A model generated the notes under the pieces. That model was not told the origin of the DNA, did no database searches, and worked only from the letters and a program-made list of their open reading frames with translations. A stretch of DNA of 64,000 nucleotides, from NCBI GenBank assembly GCA_034522055.1, contig JAXHLS010000002.1:3655358-3719357 (forward strand). The letters run 5' to 3'. This DNA is from Gammaproteobacteria bacterium (GTDB taxonomy: Bacteria; Pseudomonadota; Gammaproteobacteria; JAABTG01). Numbering within the stretch: the stretch's first letter is position 1; every line of letters begins with the position of its first letter. Below, piece after piece: positions 1-11,012 of the stretch. The position numbers were made by a program, and so were the translations under genes.

Positions 1-75
1 GCGTTGTGCCGCCCGGCTGACGCTGAAGTCGCACTCGGCGACGGCCACGAGGGAGCGGAGCTGGCGAAGTTCCAT
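1..75 (-). CDS. LysR-family regulator, N-terminal fragment (CysB-like)
   Basis: Partial gene running off the left edge; only the first 25 codons are present. The start MELRQLRSLVAVAE followed by FSVSRAAQR matches the first helices of a LysR winged helix. The MxLxQLR opening and the V-S-x-A-A spacing resemble CysB/Cbl more than generic LysR proteins. It is transcribed away from the DsrC-like gene at 182, the usual layout for a LysR regulator and its target, so control of that sulfur-related gene is a reasonable inference. No effector domain can be seen. Confidence 0.75.
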   Translation of the reverse strand, partial: MELRQLRSLVAVAECDFSVSRAAQR

Positions 76-181
76 ATCATGAATCCTAATATAATATGTA
101 AATGAATAATTTTACCTAATATATGAATGCGGCAACACTCTCCTGTGAGGGCATACGACCACCAAAGACAGGAGCAAGACC
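76..181. promoter_or_regulatory. Divergent intergenic region with paired CCTAATATA repeats
   Basis: This AT-rich gap lies between the divergent LysR fragment and the DsrC-like gene. The 9-mer CCTAATATA occurs at 85-93 and again at 115-123, exactly 30 bp apart, about three helical turns. Such phased repeats suit a LysR-type tetramer binding site. Role in regulation is inferred from position only. Confidence 0.35.
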
Positions 182-523
182 ATGCACACCGACAATCAAA
201 CCTTCGACAGCGTCCAGCCGGTCACGGTGGTGCCCCTGGACGAAGACGGCTTTCTCGTCGAGGGCTCGTTGTGGAGCCGGGAACTCGCGGAGAGCCTCGC
301 CGAATTGGAGGGGCTCGGCCCCCTGACCGACCGCCACTGGCGTCTGATCGACCATGTGCGGGAACGCTTCCAGCGGGTGGGTGGCGTATCCGCCTTGCGT
401 CTGGTGTGCCGCGCCACCGGCATCCCGCGGGACGAGGTCAAGGCCCTCTTCGGGGATTGCCGGACCATCTGGTACATCGCCGGGCTGCCGAATCCCGGCG
501 AGGAGGCGCGGACCTATTTCTGA
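182..523 (+). CDS. DsrC/TusE-family protein lacking the C-terminal cysteines
   Basis: A 113-residue member of the DsrC/TusE/DsvC family. The core LTDRHWRLIDHVRERF and the C-terminal IAGLPNP are family signatures. True DsrC and TusE end in GLPKPTGC-V/I with a redox-active Cys, plus a second Cys ten residues before it; here the tail is GLPNPGEEARTYF and the second Cys position is Trp, so neither persulfide-carrying thiol exists. One Cys (in FGDC) is present but displaced. It is unlikely to act as a sulfur carrier. Cysteine-less homologues are thought to be regulatory or structural. The start has a purine-rich AGGAGCAAGACC leader. Confidence 0.8.
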   Translation: MHTDNQTFDSVQPVTVVPLDEDGFLVEGSLWSRELAESLAELEGLGPLTDRHWRLIDHVRERFQRVGGVSALRLVCRATGIPRDEVKALFGDCRTIWYIAGLPNPGEEARTYF

Positions 524-604
524 TCCCCAGGGGCGTGCCAGGGCCATGAGAAGCCGCGGGCGGTGCCCTTAGCGGCGGTCAGCGGGACGCGGGCACTGCC
601 GTGA

Positions 605-1573
605 TCAATCGATGACGTCGCCCAAGGCGCGTCGTGGCGTGGCGGGCAGGGTGTCGGCGGCATGACCGAGGCGCAGCAGGATTTGGGGCAGGCCGTCCCG
701 GGCCAGGTAATCCTGGAGCCGGGGTCGCAGCTCCGCGACCTGGATGGGCTGGTTGAGGTAGGAGGCCTGGAGGCCCATGCCGTGGGCCGTCAACAACACG
801 CGCTGGAGGGCCTGACCGGCCCTGAGCCAATCCAGCACCCCGTCGCCCGGGGTGCCCAGCACCGCCAGCAGCGGTGATTCCTCCGCCAGTTCAGCGTCTT
901 TGGCGGCACGGCCGTCGCCCATGTCGAAGCGGCGCACCACCATATGGGCCACCGGTGCCAGGAGACCGGGAACGGTCAGGCCGTCGCCGCTGCGACGGGG
1001 GTGCATCCACATGGCCAGTTCGCGGCGCCAACTGGGGTTGGCCCACTGGATGGCATCGCCTTCGCCGACGAGGGCGGCCAGCTCATGGCGCTGGGCCACC
1101 CCGCTGTAAGTCTGGAGCCACGCCCATTCGTCGCGGGCGGCCTGCTGCAATGCCGCCACCTCCTGTTCCTGCACCTCCCGCGCCGCGAAGCGCCGCCGAT
1201 AGGTGCGGCGTGGGGCGATGGCGCCATGGAGCCGGGCCTCGGCCGGCGTCGCGGGGGCGTCCTGGAAGCTGACGGTGGCCAGCAGATCTTCGTCCGCGCT
1301 CTTCGGGGTGTCGTCCACCACCGTGGCCAGCCCGCGGTGGGCCGCGGCCACCCGCAGGTTCATCAGGGCGCAGCCGCAGCTGATGGTGAGTTCCCGGTCC
1401 TCGGGGTCGTTGACGGGCAGGGCCCGGGTACGGTCCGCATAGAGATCGATATGGTCCGCCGCGACGAAGAAGCGCCACGGCTGAGTGTTGTGGTTGGAGG
1501 GTGCCTGGATGGCGCTGGCCAGCAGCTCGTTGATGGTGTCTATAGCGGGCCTGTTGGATGGGGCGTTGGCCAT
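605..1573 (-). CDS. Acg-type nitroreductase-family protein
   Basis: A 322-residue protein with the FMN-dependent nitroreductase-like fold of the Acg (Rv2032-like) group. The N-terminal segment SAIQAPSNHNTQPWRF is the FMN-contact signature, and the C-terminal part (AGQALQRVLLTAHGMGLQASYLNQP) is the second nitroreductase motif. A clear GGAGG precedes the ATG. Acg proteins bind FMN but are often not active nitroreductases, and in mycobacteria they are linked to hypoxia and NO stress. Its location near the nir/nor genes fits such a role, but no DNR box is visible upstream. It appears monocistronic. Confidence 0.8.
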   Translation of the reverse strand: MANAPSNRPAIDTINELLASAIQAPSNHNTQPWRFFVAADHIDLYADRTRALPVNDPEDRELTISCGCALMNLRVAAAHRGLATVVDDTPKSADEDLLATVSFQDAPATPAEARLHGAIAPRRTYRRRFAAREVQEQEVAALQQAARDEWAWLQTYSGVAQRHELAALVGEGDAIQWANPSWRRELAMWMHPRRSGDGLTVPGLLAPVAHMVVRRFDMGDGRAAKDAELAEESPLLAVLGTPGDGVLDWLRAGQALQRVLLTAHGMGLQASYLNQPIQVAELRPRLQDYLARDGLPQILLRLGHAADTLPATPRRALGDVID

Positions 1574-1740
1574 GGTGCCTCCTTGACTTGGGCGAAGGGT
1601 CGGCGGACCTCGGAACTCCGGGCTGTCGGTCGGGCCTACAGGGGAATTGTCACCGCGGGCCGGCGGGAGATCCAGCAGGGGTGGCCTGTCTACGGCGGGG
1701 AAGGGCCGTTGCCATGGCGTTGGGCAGGGCCGTGGTGAGG

Positions 1741-2640
1741 TCAGGGCCGTGAGCCGCCATGCACCAGGGCGACCCCGGTGGCGGCGACGGCGAGGCCCAG
1801 GATGTCGGTGGGGGTCACGGTGTCACCGAAGGCCAGCCAGGCCATGACCATGGTGACGGGGGGGCTGAGGTAGAACAGGCTGGCCACCCGGGTGGCGTCG
1901 CGGCGGGCGATGAGGACCCACATCAGGCCGTAGGAGCCGAGGGAGACCACCACCACCAGCCACGCCATGGTGGCCATGAAGGTGCCGGTCCAGGTGGTGG
2001 CGAGGCCTTCCACCATTACGGCGGGCAGGACCATGGCGATGGCCGTGGCGCCACTCTGGTAGAACATGGCCAGGTCCACGGGCAACCGGTGGACGGACTC
2101 GAAGCGATCCATGCGCCGCTGGATCAGGCTGGCGGTGGTGATGGCCAGCACCGACAGGAAGGGCAGGAGGTAGGCCACCGTGGGCACCTCCTCCTCCCCC
2201 GCCAGGCGCGCGCCCACGGCGATCACCACTCCCAGAAAACCCAGCACCAGCCCGGCCCATTGGCGGGCCCCGGTGGGTTCCCCCACCACGGGGCCGGAGA
2301 AGGCGCCGGTGAGCAAAGGTTGCAGCGCCGTCACCAGGGCGATCATGCCGGCGGGGGCCCCCAGTTGCAGGGCCAGCAGCACGCAACCCAGCCAGCCGCC
2401 GTGAGCCAGCACGCCTACCAGGGCCGCCAGGCCGGCGGCCGGAGTGCCGGGCCAGAGCAGGCGTCCGCGCAGGGCCAGTACCGTGGCGATGAGGCCGGTT
2501 AGGAGCAGGTAACGCCACAGCAGCAGGGTGAAGGCCCCGGCGTAGGGCAGGCCGTACTCGGCGCCGATGAAGCCCGAGTTCCAGGTCAGCACGAACAGGG
2601 CCTCCAGCACCAGGAGGGAACGCCAGGGGGGCTGGGACAT
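1741..2640 (-). CDS. EamA/DMT-family permease
   Basis: A 299-residue polytopic protein with about ten hydrophobic helices in two repeats, typical of the drug/metabolite transporter superfamily. It starts with LEALFVLTWNSGFIGAEYGLPYAG, the usual EamA first helix (WxxGF/FxxxKxx type). The second repeat contains SLGSYGLMWVLIARRDATRVASLFYLSPPVTMVMAWLAFGD, where the SLxxY and PVxxxxxA pattern is diagnostic. The substrate cannot be predicted. It lies 40 bp downstream of the small membrane protein gene at 2681-3064 and is probably cotranscribed. No strong ribosome site is visible before the ATG. Confidence 0.85.
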   Translation of the reverse strand: MSQPPWRSLLVLEALFVLTWNSGFIGAEYGLPYAGAFTLLLWRYLLLTGLIATVLALRGRLLWPGTPAAGLAALVGVLAHGGWLGCVLLALQLGAPAGMIALVTALQPLLTGAFSGPVVGEPTGARQWAGLVLGFLGVVIAVGARLAGEEEVPTVAYLLPFLSVLAITTASLIQRRMDRFESVHRLPVDLAMFYQSGATAIAMVLPAVMVEGLATTWTGTFMATMAWLVVVVSLGSYGLMWVLIARRDATRVASLFYLSPPVTMVMAWLAFGDTVTPTDILGLAVAATGVALVHGGSRP

Positions 2641-2680
2641 CAGTCTGCCGCGGGATTTATCGGAACACCCCCCGGGGCCG

Positions 2681-3064
2681 TCACTGGGGGGCGAGGCGGG
2701 TGCCTTCCCGGTGCATGCCCATGATGCCTGCCACCACTATCAATACCGCGAATATCAATGGAGCGTAATAGATGGCGCCTGACGCGTAGCCATCGAAATC
2801 CATGAGCCGCCGCGTGGTCACCAGCCACAGGTGGTCGGCCAGATTGAGGCCTCCCACCAGGTGCAGCAGGCCGCTGCGGGGCGCCAGCCAGCCGAAGATG
2901 CCGTAGAGCAGATAGGGCAGCAGGCAGGCCGCCAGGACGCCTGCATCCAGGCGGTAGTGGTTGGAGTAATGGGGAACCACGGCCGCCACGGCGCTGGCCA
3001 CTACTCCGACGATGACCACGGCCACGATGATGCCTCGCCCCGTGCCTGCGTCTGCGATTGTCAT
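2681..3064 (-). CDS. Small integral membrane protein, unknown function
   Basis: A 127-residue protein with four likely membrane helices (about residues 8-30, 39-60, 66-85 and 98-120). The ATG at 3064 is chosen because GGAGAAGAGC lies directly upstream; a longer reading to 3142 has a hydrophilic extension and no ribosome site. I do not recognise the family. It probably shares a transcript with the downstream permease at 1741-2640. Confidence 0.6.
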   Translation of the reverse strand: MTIADAGTGRGIIVAVVIVGVVASAVAAVVPHYSNHYRLDAGVLAACLLPYLLYGIFGWLAPRSGLLHLVGGLNLADHLWLVTTRRLMDFDGYASGAIYYAPLIFAVLIVVAGIMGMHREGTRLAPQ

Positions 3065-3221
3065 GCTCTTCTCCTCCGCAATAGTGGTTGCTTTCCGGTC
3101 ACGGCCGCGGGTTGATCCGCCGGCCGTCGCTGGTCCTGTCAATCTAACGCCTGACGGGGATTTTGCAATGCGCAGACGGTGGGGCTATGGCCGTCCAGCC
3201 GCTGCCTGGGACCGCGGTCCC

Positions 3222-4121
3222 CTACGCGAACAGCAGGGTGCGGGCGTTCTCGGTGATGGCCGCCACCGCCGGGTGTTTGATGCGTCGCTCGGCGGAAATG
3301 GCGTAGTAGTGCTCCGATACCTCGCGGGTGCGTCCGATGACCTTCACCCCGTATTTGGCGAGCACGTCGGCCTCCACGGTGGTGGGGGAGGTGAAGATGC
3401 CGGCGGCGGCCTCGCCGAAGGCCTTCATGAGGGCACGGTCCTCGAATTCCGCCACCACCAGGGGGCGGATCCCCTGCTGCTCGAACCACAGGTCCAGGGA
3501 ACGGCGCAACGCGCTGCTGGCCGTGGGCATCAACATGGGTGCCCCGTCCAGGCTCATCGGGAAGTGGCTCCGGTAGTTGGCGGCCTCGGATTCCCGACAG
3601 AAGAAGCTGATGCCGGAGTGGCCCAGGGAGTGGTTGTAGGCGCGAATGTTGAGGGCCGGGCTCAGGGGGCTGTCGGCGAGCACCAGGTCCAGCTTGTGCA
3701 CCGACAGGGCTGCCAGCAGGTCCACCAGCGGAGCCTCGTTGCATACCAGCCGCACCGGCTCCTCCATCGCCAGCACCGGCTCCAACACCCGGTAGGCCAG
3801 CAGCTTGGGCACCACCATGGCCACGCCCACGTTGAAGGCAAGGGTCGCGTCCGGGGGGTGGCCGGAGAGCACGTCCTCCAGTTCGGTGCCCAGACGGAAC
3901 ATCTCGTCCGCATAGGAGAATACCAGGCGGCCGGTGTCCGTCAGCACCAGGTTGCGCCCGCTCTTCTCGAACAGTCTGGCCCCCACCTGGCCTTCCAACT
4001 CATGGATCTGGCCGCTGATGGTCTGGGGCGTGATGTGCAGCATTTCCGCGGCCCGAGCGATGGTGCCATGGCTGGCCACCGCCCAGAAGTAGCGCAGATG
4101 CTTGAGATTGAGCTTGGACAT
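3222..4121 (-). CDS. nhaR: LysR-family transcriptional activator NhaR
   Basis: A 299-residue LysR regulator. Residues 1-60 (MSKLNLKHLRYFWAVASHG, TPQTISGQIHELE) match the NhaR helix-turn-helix almost residue for residue, including LNLKHLRYFW and the TPQT-IS-QI recognition helix. The rest is a periplasmic-binding-protein-like effector domain. In enterics NhaR responds to sodium and activates the Na+/H+ antiporter gene nhaA; no antiporter gene is in the window, so the target is unknown. The ATG at 4121 gives the canonical family start; an upstream in-frame ATG at 4133 adds four residues. Confidence 0.85.
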   Translation of the reverse strand: MSKLNLKHLRYFWAVASHGTIARAAEMLHITPQTISGQIHELEGQVGARLFEKSGRNLVLTDTGRLVFSYADEMFRLGTELEDVLSGHPPDATLAFNVGVAMVVPKLLAYRVLEPVLAMEEPVRLVCNEAPLVDLLAALSVHKLDLVLADSPLSPALNIRAYNHSLGHSGISFFCRESEAANYRSHFPMSLDGAPMLMPTASSALRRSLDLWFEQQGIRPLVVAEFEDRALMKAFGEAAAGIFTSPTTVEADVLAKYGVKVIGRTREVSEHYYAISAERRIKHPAVAAITENARTLLFA

Positions 4122-4234
4122 GGGTAGCCGCATTCCTCCGTAGAGGACGACTATATACCAGAGATGAATCGTACGAGGAGGGTGCGGGGATATTCAGAAG
4201 CGCGGTGTGCAGGGATGGCGAGGTCCCGTGATGC

Positions 4235-4477
4235 TCATGCGCCCGTCTGTGCAGGTGGCTCCCGATCCGCGCGCCAGATGTAGACCTCGAAGTGCCCGCC
4301 AACCGCCTCGCGTCGCCAGCGATAGCCCATGGTGCTGAGCATGGAATAGAGGGGGAGGGGGTCGCGCTCCAGCAGCACATGAAGGTGATCCGTGTCCGCC
4401 ATGTCCGCCAGGGCATCGAGGATATGCTCCAGGGGTTCGGGCGGGGAAAGGCCACGGGCTTCCAGTGTATGTTCCAT
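4235..4477 (-). CDS. DUF2249-domain protein
   Basis: An 80-residue cytoplasmic protein with the DUF2249 pattern: an N-terminal LEARGLSPPEPLEHILDALADM, a central HVLLERDPLPLYSMLSTMGYRW and a C-terminal FEVYIWR. The fold resembles the TusA-like/SirA fold. DUF2249 genes are repeatedly found next to nir, nor and nos genes in denitrifiers, and this one is divergent from the nir locus, so a link to nitrogen-oxide respiration is likely although the biochemical role is not known. The DNR box at 4630 lies about 150 bp upstream and could act in both directions. Confidence 0.75.
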   Translation of the reverse strand: MEHTLEARGLSPPEPLEHILDALADMADTDHLHVLLERDPLPLYSMLSTMGYRWRREAVGGHFEVYIWRADREPPAQTGA

Positions 4478-4629
4478 GGGCGTTCCCTGTGCGCCTGCTG
4501 GTGGATGGGCGCCGCGCGGATGGTTCGCGGCCTGGTGCGCGCCGGCCGATGGCGATGCCTGAGGCTACGGAGCGGTTTCGGCTTCCCCGATGCTGCGAGC
4601 TATTCCAGGGGAGCCACGGCCCCCGATCC

Positions 4630-4643
4630 TTGATAAAGGTCAA
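4630..4643. promoter_or_regulatory. FNR/DNR box upstream of nirI
   Basis: TTGATAAAGGTCAA matches the FNR/DNR consensus TTGAT-N4-ATCAA at nine of ten fixed positions. It lies 108 bp upstream of the chosen nirI start. A DNR-type regulator gene is present at 15601-16389, so NO- and oxygen-responsive activation is the expected control. Confidence 0.75.
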
Positions 4644-4751
4644 GGTTGATGGATGGGTGCGGTCCTAGCGTTGGGGCATCCACCGGGCCGCGTGGCCCTT
4701 CGGCAGTCCGGGATGGAGTGCATCGGCGGTTGTTCCTGGAGTTCCCGTTTC

Positions 4752-8082
<3,331 letters not shown>

Positions 8083-8101
8083 GTCGAGAGACGATGGGGC
8101 G

Positions 8102-8127
8102 GGCGGCCCGGCGCGTGCCGGGCCGCC
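8102..8127 (+). terminator. Strong GC hairpin after nirS
   Basis: GGCGGCCCGGC and GCCGGGCCGCC form a perfect 11-bp stem around a GCGT loop, followed by only two T residues. It lies 19 bp after the nirS stop and 75 bp before nirE. With almost no U tract it is more likely a partial terminator or 3'-end stabiliser, allowing higher nirS mRNA than heme-d1-biosynthesis mRNA. Confidence 0.6.
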
Positions 8128-8202
8128 TTGACCGATGCGGCGGCCGTGCCGAGGGCACGGCGCCGCCAGGGTCCAGGAGATGTGAGCAAGAGAGGTGAGA
8201 CA

Positions 8203-9006
8203 GTGACGAATAGCGACGGCCTGGTATCGCTGGTGGGGGCCGGGCCGGGAGACCCGGAATTATTGACCGTCAAGGCACTGCGGCGCCTGCGGGAGGCCGA
8301 TGTCGTCGTCTATGACCGTCTGGTCTCCGACGCCGTCATGGAGCTGGTGCCCCACGGCGTCACCCGCATCTACGTGGGCAAGGCCCGGGGCCACCATCAT
8401 CTGCCCCAGGAAGAGATCAACCGGCTGCTGCTCAACATGGCCCGCGGCGGCTATCGGGTGGTACGCCTCAAGGGCGGCGACCCCTTCATCTTCGGGCGGG
8501 GCAGCGAGGAGGCCGCGGTCCTGGCCCGCCACGGCATGGCCTTCGAGGTGGTGCCCGGCATCACCGCCGCCACCGCCTGTTCGGCCTATGCCGGCATCCC
8601 CCTGACCCATCGGGGGCTGGCCCGGGGGGTCAGTTTCGTCACCGGCCAGTGCCGCGCCGGGGGTTCCGGCGACATGGACTGGGAGCGCCTCGTCCATGCG
8701 GATACCACCCTGGTGATCTACATGGGGCTGCAGAACCTCGATGATATCGTCTGGCGCCTGCTGGAGGCCGGCCTCGAGCCCGCCACGCCCGCGGCCCTCA
8801 TCGAGAACGGCACCCAGGATGGGCAGCGCCGGCTGGTGACCACGGTGGCACGGCTACCCGCGGCGGCGGTGCAGGAGGCAGTGCGGGCGCCGGCCCTGGC
8901 CATCGTCGGCCGGGTGGTGAGTCTCGCCGGCTCCCTGGACTGGTTCCGGCCGGCCCGGGCCACGGACACGGATACGCGGGACAGGGACCATGCGCTTCAG
9001 GCCTGA
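8203..9006 (+). CDS. nirE: Uroporphyrinogen-III C-methyltransferase for heme d1
   Basis: A 267-residue SAM-dependent methyltransferase converting uroporphyrinogen III to precorrin-2, the first committed step to heme d1. Diagnostic motifs are VGAGPGDPELLTVKA near the start, DVVVYDRLVS, VVRLKGGDPFIFGRGSEE and the proline-rich loop VVPGITAATACSAYAGIPLTHRG. The GTG at 8203 is preferred because AGAGGTGA lies just upstream and the protein then starts five residues before the first beta strand. It belongs to the heme d1 operon; its 3' end overlaps the downstream cytochrome gene by 17 bp. A general cobA role cannot be excluded but the location argues for nirE. Confidence 0.92.
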   Translation: MTNSDGLVSLVGAGPGDPELLTVKALRRLREADVVVYDRLVSDAVMELVPHGVTRIYVGKARGHHHLPQEEINRLLLNMARGGYRVVRLKGGDPFIFGRGSEEAAVLARHGMAFEVVPGITAATACSAYAGIPLTHRGLARGVSFVTGQCRAGGSGDMDWERLVHADTTLVIYMGLQNLDDIVWRLLEAGLEPATPAALIENGTQDGQRRLVTTVARLPAAAVQEAVRAPALAIVGRVVSLAGSLDWFRPARATDTDTRDRDHALQA

Positions 9007-9313
9007 ACATGCCCTCCTGCCGGTGCTCGCGGCCGTGAGCGTCGCCGCCGCGGGGGCCCCCGGCGCCCAACGGGCGGTCGAACTGGAGGAACTGTTGCGC
9101 CACGATTGCGGCTCCTGTCACGGCTTGACCCTGGAGGGCGGCCTCGGCCGGCCCCTGGTGCCCGAGGCCATGGCGGCGCGCCCGCCCGCGGCGTTGCTGG
9201 CCACCATCCTCGATGGCCGTCCGGGCACGGCCATGCCGCCGTGGCGATCCCTGCTGTCGGTGGAGGATGCGCGCTGGCTGGTGGAGCGCCTGCAGAAGGG
9301 GGCGCGGCCGTGA
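8990..9313 (+). CDS. nirC: Small periplasmic c-type cytochrome (NirC / c55X type)
   Basis: A 107-residue monoheme cytochrome c. Residues 1-26 form a signal peptide, followed by the heme site CGSCH at about residue 40 and a Met ligand candidate in GTAMPPW. Such small cytochromes in nir operons (NirC) support heme d1 maturation or donate electrons to NirS. The gene overlaps nirE by 17 bp and its stop codon overlaps the nirF start as GTGA, implying translational coupling. Confidence 0.88.
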   Translation: MRFRPEHALLPVLAAVSVAAAGAPGAQRAVELEELLRHDCGSCHGLTLEGGLGRPLVPEAMAARPPAALLATILDGRPGTAMPPWRSLLSVEDARWLVERLQKGARP

Positions 9314-10542
9314 ATCCGGGATATCGTTTATGGCGGGGTCCATGGAGGGGTTCATGGTGGGGTTCATGGCGCGGCCTCATGGCGGGTGTCGCCGCCCTGT
9401 TCCTGCTGGCCCCTCCCGGCACGGCGGCGGAGGTGCTGCGGGGCAGCGGCGACCTGGGGGTGGTGATCGAACGCGCCGCCGGCACTCTGCGTATCATCGA
9501 GACCAGCGGCAACACCGCCATCGGCCGGGTGGAGGGCCTGGGAGACCTGTCCCATGCATCGGTGGTGTTCTCCCGCGACCAGCGCCATGCCTTCGTGTTC
9601 GGCCGTGACGGCGGCCTCACCAAGGTGGACCTGCTGGAGCAGCGCATCGTCAGGCGGGTGATGCAGTCCGGCAACAGCATCGGCGGCGCCATCTCCCAGG
9701 ATGGCCGCCTGGTGGCGGTATCCAACTACGAGCCGGGGGGAGTCAAGGTGTTCACCACCGCGGACCTCGAACTGGTGGCGGACATCCCCGCTACCTTCGA
9801 CGGCGAGCGGCGTTCCAAGGTGGTGGGGCTGGTGGATGCCCCCGGCAACCGCTTCGTCTTCAGCCTGTGGGAGGCGGGCGAGATCTGGGTCCTCGACCTC
9901 GACGATCCCGCCGTCCCCGCCGTGCGGCGCTTCGAGGACGTGGGACGCAATCCCTACGATGCCCTCATCACGCCCGACGGCCGCTACTACATCGCCGGCC
10001 TGTTCGGCGAGGACGGCATGGCGTTGCTGGACCTGTGGGACCTGGATGCCGGGGTGCGGCGCATTTTGCCGGGCTACGGCCGCGGCGAGCAGAAGCTCCC
10101 CGTCTACAAGATGCCCCACCTGGAGGGCTGGGCCATGGCCGGGTCCCGGGCCTTCGTGCCGGCGGTGGGCCGTCACGAGGTGCTGGTGATCGATACCCAT
10201 TCCTGGCAGGAGGTCGGGCGCATCCCCGTGAAGGGCCAGCCGGTGTTCGTCATGGCCAGGCCCGACGGCCGCCAGGTGTGGGTGAACTTCGCCCTGCCGG
10301 ACAACGACACGGTGCAGGTCATCGATGTGCCCTCCCTGGCTATCAGCCGTACCCTGGTGCCCGGCAAAGGCGTGCTGCACATGGAGTTCGAGCCCCGCGG
10401 CGAAGAGGTGTGGCTGTCGGTGCGAGACGAGGATCGGGTGGATGTCATGGACACCGCCACCCTGAAGCGAGTGGCGACCCTCGAGGCCGCCCGGCCCAGC
10501 GGCATCTTCCTCACCGCCCGGGCCCACGAGGTGGGCCTCTGA
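9310..10542 (+). CDS. nirF: Heme d1 biosynthesis protein NirF
   Basis: A 410-residue cd1-propeller-like protein without a heme c site, required for heme d1 assembly. The GTG at 9310 overlaps the nirC stop and has GGGGGCG upstream. The first 22 residues are an odd Trp/Arg/Gly-rich repeat (WRGPWRGSWWGSWRG) before the hydrophobic signal segment beginning MAGVAALFLL; ATG at 9379 is an alternative start giving a conventional signal peptide. The propeller contains repeated strand motifs (RHAFVFGRDGGLTKVDL, VKVFTTADLELVADI, GRYYIAGLFGEDGMALLDLW). It is translationally coupled to nirC and is followed by nirG after two bases. Confidence 0.93.
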   Translation: MNPGYRLWRGPWRGSWWGSWRGLMAGVAALFLLAPPGTAAEVLRGSGDLGVVIERAAGTLRIIETSGNTAIGRVEGLGDLSHASVVFSRDQRHAFVFGRDGGLTKVDLLEQRIVRRVMQSGNSIGGAISQDGRLVAVSNYEPGGVKVFTTADLELVADIPATFDGERRSKVVGLVDAPGNRFVFSLWEAGEIWVLDLDDPAVPAVRRFEDVGRNPYDALITPDGRYYIAGLFGEDGMALLDLWDLDAGVRRILPGYGRGEQKLPVYKMPHLEGWAMAGSRAFVPAVGRHEVLVIDTHSWQEVGRIPVKGQPVFVMARPDGRQVWVNFALPDNDTVQVIDVPSLAISRTLVPGKGVLHMEFEPRGEEVWLSVRDEDRVDVMDTATLKRVATLEAARPSGIFLTARAHEVGL

Positions 10543-10544
10543 CC

Positions 10545-11012
10545 ATGGCGATGGGGACGGATTTCTCGCCCCTGGAGCGGGCGTTGCTGAACGACCACCA
10601 GCATGACTTCCCCCTGTGCCCGCGGCCCTTCGCGGAGCTGGCGCGGCGCCACGGGGTGGATGAGGACACCGTGATCCGGGTGCTGCAGGGACTCCAGGGC
10701 AGCGGCGCCGTGAGCCGCGTAGGGGCGGTGGTGCGGCCCAACCGCATCGGCGCCAGTACCCTGGCCGCCATGGCGGTACCGCAGGCCGACCTGGAACGGG
10801 TGGCGCGGCTGGTGAACGGCTTCGATGAGGTCAACCACAACTACGAGCGCCGCCATGAATACAACCTGTGGTTCGTGGTGGCCGCCCCCAGCCGGCAGGG
10901 CTTGTCCCGGGTGCTGGCGGACATCGAAGGCGCCACGGGCCTGCCCGTCCTCGACCTGCCCATGCTCGAGGATTACTTCATCGATCTGGGGTTTTCCATC
11001 CAATGGGAATAG
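10545..11012 (+). CDS. nirG: Siroheme decarboxylase subunit, NirG-like (Lrp/AsnC fold)
   Basis: A 155-residue protein with an AsnC-type helix-turn-helix followed by an alpha/beta RAM-like domain. In the heme d1 pathway the NirD/L/G/H proteins form siroheme decarboxylase, producing 12,18-didecarboxysiroheme. The HNYERRHEYNLWFVV motif holds the conserved histidines of this family. PRPFAELARRHGVDEDTV and IGASTLAAMAVP are closest in pattern to NirG. Assignment among the paralogues is by motif memory and gene size, so G versus D is less certain than the family. It overlaps the next gene by 10 bp. Confidence 0.8.
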   Translation: MAMGTDFSPLERALLNDHQHDFPLCPRPFAELARRHGVDEDTVIRVLQGLQGSGAVSRVGAVVRPNRIGASTLAAMAVPQADLERVARLVNGFDEVNHNYERRHEYNLWFVVAAPSRQGLSRVLADIEGATGLPVLDLPMLEDYFIDLGFSIQWE

